Assembly: GCA_050245915.1 (NCBI GenBank)
Contig: JBFWWZ010000029.1
Coordinates: 1 to 37,348, forward strand
Direction: 5' to 3'
DNA length: 37,348 nt
DNA from: JBDSKH01 sp050245915
Lineage (GTDB): Bacteria > Actinomycetota > Actinomycetes > Actinomycetales > Microbacteriaceae
Position numbers and translations under genes: made by a program. The notes beneath the pieces are model-generated. The model made no database searches and was not told where the DNA came from. It saw nothing but the letters and a program-made list of their open reading frames with translations. Positions 31,227 to 37,348 of the stretch are shown here, one piece after another (position 1 is the first letter of the stretch; each line of letters begins with the position of its first letter).

Positions 31227-31238
31227 AAAGGACCGCCG

Positions 31239-31754
31239 ATGTCCACGACCAGTTCTCCCGCCTTCGACGTGTGGGAGGTCATCTCTAGCCTCCGCGACTC
31301 GTTCACCTCGCGACCGCCCGGCCGGATGGGGCGCGGCGACATCCGCACCGCGATCCTGACGGCGCTGGTCGCCGAGCCGATGCACGGGTACCAGATCATC
31401 CAGGCGATCGAGAAGCGCACGCTCGGAGCCTGGAAGCCGAGCCCCGGATCCATCTACCCGACCCTGCAGCTGCTCGCCGACGAGGGTCTCGTCACCGCCG
31501 AGCAGGTCGGCGAGCGCAAGGTGTACTCGCTCACCGACGCGGGGCGGGCCGCCGCGGACGAGGCCGGCGCCATGCCCGGCGACGCACGACCCGGGATCGA
31601 TCACAGCCGCGCCCGCCTCCCGAAGTCGGGGGCGAAGCTCGCGCAGGCCGCCGCACAGGTCATGCAGAGCGGAACCGCCGACCAGCGTGAGCGCGCCGCC
31701 GACCTGCTCGACGAGACGCGGCGCAAGCTCTACGCGTTGCTCGCCGAGAGCTGA
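31239..31754 (+). CDS. PadR family transcriptional regulator, 171 residues
   Basis: The winged helix (about 38-110) reads I-L-T-A-L-V-A-E-P-M-H-G-Y-Q-I-I, then S-P-G-S-I-Y-P-T-L-Q-L-L and the wing R-K-V-Y-S-L-T-D-A-G, all diagnostic of PadR. The C-terminal helix after residue 140 (A-Q-V-M-Q-S-G-T) would dimerise. ATG 31239 follows AAAGGA. The dyad 31199-31214 is its likely operator. It is 2 bases upstream of the AarF-like kinase gene, so it probably controls that gene as well as itself. Confidence 0.92.
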   Translation: MSTTSSPAFDVWEVISSLRDSFTSRPPGRMGRGDIRTAILTALVAEPMHGYQIIQAIEKRTLGAWKPSPGSIYPTLQLLADEGLVTAEQVGERKVYSLTDAGRAAADEAGAMPGDARPGIDHSRARLPKSGAKLAQAAAQVMQSGTADQRERAADLLDETRRKLYALLAES

Positions 31755-31756
31755 GG

Positions 31757-33478
31757 GTGGCGGAAGCGAGCGGGCTGCTGGCGGCCCGCTACCGCCGCAT
31801 CATGCGGTTCGCGACGCGCGCACTGGTGCAGGCGTGGTGGTTCGAGCTGGTGCTGCCGCGCATCGGGCTGCGCCGCTTCGCGGTGCGCGGACGCATCCCG
31901 CGCCTGCAGCGCCTCGCCCGCCGGTTCCATGTGCTCGCCGCCGACCTCGGCGGTCTGATGATCAAGATGGGGCAGTTCATGTCGTCCCGTCTCGACATCC
32001 TGCCGCCCGAGATCACGCGCGAACTCGAGGGGCTGCAAGACGAGGTCGCCGCGGAGGACTTCGCCGACATCCGCCGGCTGCTCGAACGCGAGCTCGGCCT
32101 GCCGCTGGATGCCGCCTACGCGTCGTTCGATCCGCAGCCGATCGCCGCGGCATCCCTCGGTCAGGCGCATCGCGCCCGACTGACCGACACGATCGCGGGT
32201 GACGTCGGGTTCACCGATGTGGTGGTGAAGGTGCAGCGACCGGGCATCGAGGATGTGGTGGCGACCGACCTGGCGGCGTTGCGCCGGGTGGGTGGCTGGC
32301 TGTCCCGGGTGAAGCTGGTGGCGGACCGCGTCGACGCTCCCGCCCTCGTGGAGGAGTTCGCGACCACGAGCCTGCAGGAGATCGACTACCTGCACGAGGC
32401 CGCCAACGCGGAGCGGTTCGCCGCGTCGTTCGCCGATGATGCGCGCGTCTCGGTGCCGGAGGTGGTGTGGGATCGCACCACCCTGCGCGTGCTCACCCTG
32501 TCGGATGTCACGGCGATCAAGATCACCGACGTCGCCGCCCTGCATGCGGCGGGCATCGACCCGGTCGAGGTGGCGTCCGAGCTGGCGCGGGTGACGTTCC
32601 AGCAGATCTTCGTGCACGGGGTCTTTCACGCCGACCCGCACCCGGGCAACATCTTTGTGACGCCCGTCGCCCCCGCCGCCACCGCCGGCGGTCGAGGAGC
32701 CGCCTCTGGCGGCGTGTCGAGACCCGCCCCACCCTGGCGCCTCACCTTCGTCGATTTCGGGATGATGGGCGAGATCGACGACACCCTGCGTGCGGGTCTG
32801 CGCGACTTCATCCTGGCCGTCGTCGCCCGCGACGGCCGCGCCCTCATCGCGGCCATGGAGCGCCTCGGCGTGCTGCTGCCCTCCGCCGACACGGACGAGC
32901 TCGAGGTGGCAATGCGGGCGTCGTTCGACCGTTTCGGCGGGATGGGTGTCGCCGAACTGCGTGCCATCGACGAGCGCGAGCTGGAAAAGTTCGCCCGCCA
33001 GTTCAGCGAGACGATGCGGTCGATGCCGTTCCAGCTTCCGGAGAGCTTCCTGCTGCTGATCCGGGCGGTCGGGCTGCTGTCGGGGGTGACCAGCGCGCTG
33101 AACCGCGAGTTCAACATGTGGGATGCGGTGGACCCATTCGCGCGGACCGTGCTGTCGGGTGGGGCGGCGGGTTTCGTGCGGGACCTGCCGCAGCAGGCGC
33201 TCGGGCTGGCGACAACGCTGGCGCGGTTGCCGCGGCGCGTGGATGAACTCGCCGATCGACTCGACCGTGGCGAGATCGCGGTGCGAACGCCCGAACTCGA
33301 CCGGCGGCTGCGGTCGCTGGACCGCTCGGTGAGCCGGCTCGTGTCGGCGGTGGTGTTCGCGGCGTTGCTGGTTGCGGGGGTGCTGCTGCGGGGTGCGGAT
33401 GCTGTGCTGAGTTGGGTGCTCATGGGTGCGTCGGCGGTGCCGCTGCTGCATGTCGTGGTGACCTGGAGGCGGCGGTAG
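31757..33478 (+). CDS. ABC1/AarF (UbiB-like) atypical kinase, 573 residues
   Basis: A membrane-associated protein-kinase-like ATPase. Family motifs: K-M-G-Q (70-73, the KxGQ motif), A-A-A-S-L-G-Q-A-H (130-138), Lys 158 in V-V-V-K-V-Q-R-P-G, E-I-D-Y (208-211), catalytic D-P-H-P-G-N (293-298) and metal-binding D-F-G (333-335). Two hydrophobic helices near the C-terminus anchor it. GTG 31757, 2 bases after padR, so coupling is likely. The loop between D-P-H-P-G-N and D-F-G is lengthened by about a dozen Gly/Ala/Arg residues (311-323), which are encoded by a REP-like palindrome. In other bacteria the family supports quinone biosynthesis or stress; in this lineage the role is not fixed. Confidence 0.92.
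   Translation: MAEASGLLAARYRRIMRFATRALVQAWWFELVLPRIGLRRFAVRGRIPRLQRLARRFHVLAADLGGLMIKMGQFMSSRLDILPPEITRELEGLQDEVAAEDFADIRRLLERELGLPLDAAYASFDPQPIAAASLGQAHRARLTDTIAGDVGFTDVVVKVQRPGIEDVVATDLAALRRVGGWLSRVKLVADRVDAPALVEEFATTSLQEIDYLHEAANAERFAASFADDARVSVPEVVWDRTTLRVLTLSDVTAIKITDVAALHAAGIDPVEVASELARVTFQQIFVHGVFHADPHPGNIFVTPVAPAATAGGRGAASGGVSRPAPPWRLTFVDFGMMGEIDDTLRAGLRDFILAVVARDGRALIAAMERLGVLLPSADTDELEVAMRASFDRFGGMGVAELRAIDERELEKFARQFSETMRSMPFQLPESFLLLIRAVGLLSGVTSALNREFNMWDAVDPFARTVLSGGAAGFVRDLPQQALGLATTLARLPRRVDELADRLDRGEIAVRTPELDRRLRSLDRSVSRLVSAVVFAALLVAGVLLRGADAVLSWVLMGASAVPLLHVVVTWRRR
32690..32724. repeat. REP-like palindrome inside the AarF-like kinase gene
   Basis: GGTCGAGGAGCCGCC-TCT-GGCGGCGTGTCGAGACC, 35 bases with arms GGTCGAG.../...TCGAGACC and CCGCC/GGCGG. 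It is read in frame as G-R-G-A-A-S-G-G-V-S-R in the loop before the D-F-G motif. Confidence 0.75.
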
Positions 33479-33520
33479 CCCTCTAGAGTGGGCGCCACAT
33501 CCTCAGAGGCTGGAGGCGTC

Positions 33521-34069
33521 ATGACTCGTTTCGTCACGTGGCTCGGAAGTCTGGGAGTGGTGGTGTTCGTGCTCGTCGGGCTGAACGCCGCCGACATGCT
33601 GCTCGTCGCCTTCGGCAACATCACCGACTACGGCACCAACTACGCGTTCGTGCAGCATGTGCTCTCGATGGACACCACCAACTTCGGCCAGAAGGAGGGC
33701 GCCGACCTCGATCCGGACGTGATGTGGCGCGCGATCGACAACCCCGTGCTGTGGAACATCGGCTACATCGCGATCATCGCCGCGGAACTCGTCGCCGGCC
33801 TCGCCTGCGCCGCGGCGCTCGTGCTCTGGCTGCGCCGCCGGGACGCGGTCGCGAAGAGCGTCGCGTCGATCGGGCTGCTGCTGATCGTGCTGATCTTCAT
33901 GGGCGGCTTCATCGTCGTCGGCGGAGAGTGGTTCCAGATGTGGCGGTCGACCGCGTGGAACGGGGAAGACTCGGCGCTGCGCAATGTACTGCTGGCAGGG
34001 ATCGCGCTGGTGCTGCTGCATCTGCCGCGCGGGGCGGGTACCGGGACCCTCCGGTCAGACGATCGCTGA
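33521..34069 (+). CDS. DUF2165 family small integral membrane protein, 182 residues
   Basis: Four hydrophobic helices (about 5-25, 80-105, 112-135, 155-172) with a long extracytoplasmic loop after the first one. That loop carries N-I-T-D-Y-G-T-N and V-Q-H-V-L-S-M-D-T-T, the recognisable signature of DUF2165; later G-E-W-F-Q-M-W also fits. ATG 33521 has TGGAGG at a proper distance; the longer frame to 33488 is rejected. It stands 42 bases after the kinase gene on the same strand. The function of the family is unknown. Confidence 0.85.
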   Translation: MTRFVTWLGSLGVVVFVLVGLNAADMLLVAFGNITDYGTNYAFVQHVLSMDTTNFGQKEGADLDPDVMWRAIDNPVLWNIGYIAIIAAELVAGLACAAALVLWLRRRDAVAKSVASIGLLLIVLIFMGGFIVVGGEWFQMWRSTAWNGEDSALRNVLLAGIALVLLHLPRGAGTGTLRSDDR

Positions 34070-34633
34070 CAGGCGACGTATGGCGCGAGGGCGAGCACGA
34101 CCGCCCAGACGAGCAGATCGGTCCGGGTCACCAATCTCTCGTGGGGGCCTTTCCCGATTTGGGCAGATACATGAGTCCTGCGACGAGGAGGAACTCTCCT
34201 CCCGCGATGCCCGCGGGAACCACCCGTCCGGGGACGAGATCCAAGAGCCCGGTGCGCACCGCCGCAACACTCGCCAGACCGTCACGATCCTCGATGCAGC
34301 GACTCGGCACCCTCGATCGGCCGAGGACGGTGCCTGACGTGGTGTTGCGGTTTGCTGGAATCAGGTCAGGCTGAACGGGCCGATCGCCAGGTGATCCGCA
34401 GCGGGTAGCGTTCCTCATCTGTGCCGCTGGAGGGGATTCGGCCTAGCCCCAAGACTCGATTTCGACTTGCAGGTACGAATACGACTGCTCTGCGGCCGTA
34501 GATTGGAGCCCTAGCATGCGGCCTCGGGGGGCGGTATTCATGGCACCCGGTCCGCTCGGAGCTAGCCTCTGCTCACGCCGACCATGAAAAGCGAAGCGCG
34601 AGTCTCCGCATTTGTGCGGTGTCGTGGCCTGCC
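34070..34633. other. 564-base stretch without a recognised gene
   Basis: Base composition is less uniform than in the flanking genes. A leftward frame of 96 codons (34418-34128) contains a hydrophobic run (P-A-G-I-A-G-G-E-F-L-L-V-A-G-L-M-Y-L) and ends in a TGA that overlaps a GTG opening another hydrophobic run (L-L-V-W-A-V-V-L-A-L-A-P-Y-V), which then continues antisense to the DUF2165 gene. This looks like debris of a small membrane protein, but no family is recognised. A GAGGAG/CTCCTC dyad lies at 34185-34201. No tRNA was found. This is the likely border between backbone and the restriction-modification segment. Confidence 0.35.
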
Positions 34634-35674
34634 TCAGTTCATCGGCTTGACCCGCGACTCGATGAAAGCAATCTCCATCTCATCAAGGCCATACTTCGCA
34701 TAGAGTTGCTGATCGATCTCGGCGGTCGTCTTCGACCAGTCGATGTCAGACTTCCTCGTGAAGTCCTGGTTCGGCACGTGCTGCCACTTCACCGCGGAGT
34801 TGTGCTGGGTGGTCTTTAGGGTCGACAGCATCGCGCGAGCGAACTTAGTCTTCACAAACTTGGCGGCGGCGTCGGCTTCACTCGCGCTCTCGAAGAGACC
34901 GATCGCCATGAAGGTCTGTGTGAATCCAGTTCCTGGGGCTTCGACGGATGGGGAGCCGATGACGCGGCCGGACTTCACTGCTGCCCCATCCGCAGCTGCA
35001 AGTATCACCTTGAACTTATCGACTACAGGAGGCGTGACAAGGTAGTCACGGCGAATCCAGCGTTCCGCACGCTGACGGCGCACCAGCCCGAGGACGCGGA
35101 CATATTCATCCTGTTCGCCGGATGTAGCCTCCAGACAGACTTCAACCATTCGTTCGAAGGTGTTGGTCTTGAGGCGCAGACCGCTCGACTCGGGAATGCG
35201 TCCGCGCAACTCGGGGTGGTCAGAGAAAACCTTAGGGTTCCATGAGCAGGGGTGCTCGGTGATGATCGAGGACATTGGAGTGCGGATCTGAGGTACCACT
35301 CGATCGACGAGGGCCCTGGCCACATCATCCATATGTGAGTTGCGCCCGATCGGGCCAATCACAGCCGAAGCGTCGCGGTACGTCACGACGATGCCCCCGT
35401 CGATCAATGTGCCCGGGAAGATGGCCGATGACTGCGGTGCGAACAGAGCGATCTTCAGATGCTCGTCGCTCAGTACCTTCTGGTTCCAGGCCTTGGGCGT
35501 CTGGCCGGCATTCGAAAGGAAGCGAGCTGGAGTGATGAGGACTGCGCGTTCGGATACTTCGAATGCCGCGTCCATGAACTCGTGATAAATCGGCTGAGCT
35601 TTGGCGTTGTTATCTCCAACCCGCTCATCCTGGTACGGGGGGTTGCCGATGACGACATCAAACTTCTTCGCCAT
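34634..35674 (-). CDS. Eco57I-type adenine methylase, catalytic NPPY part, 346 residues
   Basis: It carries the N6-adenine methylase motif IV N-P-P-Y at 11-14 (F-D-V-V-I-G-N-P-P-Y-Q) and the family sequence V-L-I-T-P-A-R-F-L-S-N-A-G-Q-T-P-K-A-W-N (about 45-64). The rest would include the target-recognition region. The S-adenosylmethionine motif I is not in this protein but near the end of the upstream gene, whose 3' end overlaps this start by 17 bases in another frame. Either two polypeptides make up one enzyme, or a frameshift has split one gene; starts with M-x-K-F-D-V-x-I-G-N-P-P-Y are known in related proteins, which favours the first. It is the last gene of the leftward locus. Confidence 0.82.
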   Translation of the reverse strand: MAKKFDVVIGNPPYQDERVGDNNAKAQPIYHEFMDAAFEVSERAVLITPARFLSNAGQTPKAWNQKVLSDEHLKIALFAPQSSAIFPGTLIDGGIVVTYRDASAVIGPIGRNSHMDDVARALVDRVVPQIRTPMSSIITEHPCSWNPKVFSDHPELRGRIPESSGLRLKTNTFERMVEVCLEATSGEQDEYVRVLGLVRRQRAERWIRRDYLVTPPVVDKFKVILAAADGAAVKSGRVIGSPSVEAPGTGFTQTFMAIGLFESASEADAAAKFVKTKFARAMLSTLKTTQHNSAVKWQHVPNQDFTRKSDIDWSKTTAEIDQQLYAKYGLDEMEIAFIESRVKPMN

Positions 35675-37224
35675 TGCCCACTTTGCCCATCATCTCGCTG
35701 ATTGCCCGCTGACGTTCTTCCGCGCTCATCTTGGCCAGATTCCCGACCATAAAATGGCCCGAGTCGATCATCCACCGTCTGCGGTCCGGATCACCACCTG
35801 AGACTGCTTCGACCGTGATGCGGTGGAGGATCTCGCTGTGGCTCATCTCGAAAAGTTGTTCCGCAAGAATGTGCCGAATGCGCTCATCCGGGTCCGTGAT
35901 GGTCTCCGCGAGGCCGCTGTCCAGGCGTCGAACGAGTTCCATCAGGAATAGTCCGGCGGTAGAGAACAGATCGGCGAAGGTCTTCCCTGGGTCGGTGAAG
36001 ATGTCAGGGTTCTCGGTCTCAAGTACGTCCACCATCTCGACCACGACAGACTTCGGGGTAAAGACGAGCGACGTCTTCTGCTGCGGGATGTACGCGAAGA
36101 TATCCTCAGTCAGTGAGCCGTCAAAGTAGTCGGCGAGTGCTTCCTTCTTGTTGAGAAACTCCTGGATGGCCTGATCGAAGACCGCCTCGTCGAACAAGCC
36201 GGGGACGTTCACGACCGTGCCGTCCTCACCCTTCACCTGCTGCCCGTCGCGGAGGAGTCGGAATTCGGCCTCGGTGATGCCGGTTACCTCTTCGAAGACA
36301 TCGTCCTCGGTGTAGTCATCAAAGTTCGCGAGCCGGATGCCACGGTCACCGTAGGCCATCAGGAACATCGGGATAGTCCGGGCGAAGCCCCGCAGATGCG
36401 CTCGAGTCTCGTCCATGGTCGCGTTCGCCCGTGTCTGCTCCTTCTTAGTCTCCTCACGGGTGACGACCTCGGGGACGATCTGCGTCATCACGGCGTCAAC
36501 GATGTCTAGGATGCTCTGCTTGAAGGCCACCTCCTGCTCCGCCTGCCGTTGCACGACCCCCTCGGCCTCGGCCTCCGTCGCTGCCGCCCTGAGCTCGTCG
36601 TCCAAGTGCTGGGAAGCGATCTCGTGCTCTTTGTAGGCACGCTCGACGTTCACCTGCACGGTCCGTTCCGTACGCTTCTCATCACGCTCGATCTGGCCGG
36701 CCGTGAGCCCGTAGGTTGTCCTCAGTTCCTCACGCTTCTCATGCGCCTTTGCTGTGATCGCGGCCGCGATCTTTTTCGCCATCTTGGCCGCTGGCAGCGC
36801 CGGGTCGATCTCCGGAATGTCTTCGACACTCCACACCGGCTGACCGAGCCCAGCGACCTTCGGATTGATAACCGTCTCGATGCTGACCTGTACGTTGCCA
36901 TCGCGGTCGGTTATAGGCGGGGGCTGCGGGAGTTTGAGCTTCTCGCCATCCCGAACCTTCCCCTCCTTGGCCGTTGGCAACTTCTCCAGGATGTCCTTGA
37001 TGTGATCCGAGTAGCGGAAGATCCCAGCTACGTTGTCGAACAAGAGATTCGACAGAAACCCACGGCGGACAACTTCACGCGCCTTGAATACTTGCGGGAA
37101 GGTGAGTACCTGCGCGGCGTCGAGCTCCATCATCCGGCCTTCGGAGTCCTCACCGAGTACCGGGAAGAAATTGAGGAGACGACGAATGTTGTCCTGCCGG
37201 ACGCCCGGATCGCCGGACGGGTTA
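35658..37224 (-). pseudogene. Helicase/methylase fusion of a restriction-modification locus, 5' part cut off
   Basis: The sequence begins abruptly in the middle of a known type of protein (V-R-Q-D-N-I-R-R-L-L-N-F-F-P-V-L and R-R-G-F-L-S-N-L-L-F-D-N), regions that follow the helicase domain in Eco57I-linked DEAD/DEAH proteins. A 100-residue charged coiled coil follows (K-A-H-E-K-R-E-E-L). The methylase start is then F-T-P-K-S-V-V-V-E-M and motif I region F-A-D-L-F-S-T-A-G-L-F. No helicase motif precedes it: at about 37225 the reading enters an IS256-type terminal repeat. The frame stays open to 37343 only by chance. The remaining C-terminal part could still be translated, but DNA translocation would be lost. 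Confidence 0.7.
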
Positions 37225-37348
37225 GTAGTGCCCCGTAGAGTGGTGTAACGAACCCCGAGTAACAACGGCCCCACTGAAAGAACAGCGTGGCCACCGGGGA
37301 CACCTTCGAGAAGCCTTCTAACTCTCACTCGAAAGGGCATCACACCGA
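37225..37348 (+). mobile_element. Left end of an IS256-family element (continues beyond the window)
   Basis: GTAGTGCCCCGTAGAGTGGT followed by GTAAC matches the IS256-family terminal repeat pattern (...CCGTA-x-A-x-T-x-GTGTAA at the same spacing as in IS256 itself). The next 100 bases are unlike the neighbouring coding DNA and end in ...GGCATCACACCGA, the kind of leader that precedes the transposase ATG. The transposase itself would begin at or just past the window end. The other terminus and the target duplication are outside the window. Confidence 0.6.

Noticed and set aside
37225..37343. Start of the helicase/methylase gene at ATG 37343 or 37340
   Set aside because: The first 40 residues of that reading come from the IS256-like terminal repeat and leader and bear no similarity to the protein family.

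Overview
The window is high-GC DNA (long spurious antisense reading frames, GTG starts, ATGA/GTGA gene overlaps) of an actinobacterium. Gene content, the actinobacterial-type cytochrome b and a REP-like palindrome family of the GGTCGAG...TCGAGACC type suggest Microbacteriaceae or a close relative. This placement is inference; no 16S or marker phylogeny is possible here.

Layout. (1) 1 to about 8490 is the right part of an integrated mobile element. It has an IS110-type transposase tail, a hypothetical gene, a leftward three-gene operon (15-residue-repeat basic protein plus two small proteins), a divergent rightward set (HTH protein, excisionase-like protein, tyrosine integrase), then two probable defence genes: an AlbA_2/Schlafen-like protein and a PD-(D/E)xK nuclease with a large unknown C-terminal part. 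It stops at a tRNA-Glu(CTC) gene, the likely attachment site. (2) 8491-34069 is mostly chromosomal backbone. It holds a lipid kinase, a copper module (CopB-type ATPase, CsoR, palindromic operator, divergent metallo-hydrolase), a GNAT protein, a TSUP permease abutting tRNA-Gln(CTG), a cytochrome b561-like protein with a 47-residue partner, gltX in a MerR-headed operon, a Phd/PIN toxin-antitoxin pair, an MFS/FAH pair, an alpha/beta hydrolase, a giant Ig-repeat surface protein, an FBP protein without a clear start, a QcrB-like cytochrome b divergent from an ECF41 sigma factor, a PadR/AarF operon and a DUF2165 protein. (3) 34070-37348 holds an unassigned 560-base stretch, then an Eco57I-type helicase/methylase locus read leftward, apparently broken by an IS256-type insertion whose terminal repeat begins near 37225.

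Most interesting systems. First, the stand-alone cytochrome b (28747-30249) keeps only one of the two haem-b ligand pairs expected of its family. It lies behind a TGTCACA-N16-AGTC element that resembles ECF41 promoters, and an ECF41 sigma gene is divergent from it, so a sigma-controlled one-haem cytochrome is plausible. Second, the AlbA_2 plus PD-(D/E)xK pair sits between integrase and attachment site as cargo and may be an undescribed defence module.

Limits. Family names come from motif recognition by eye. No database search, folding or alignment software was used.
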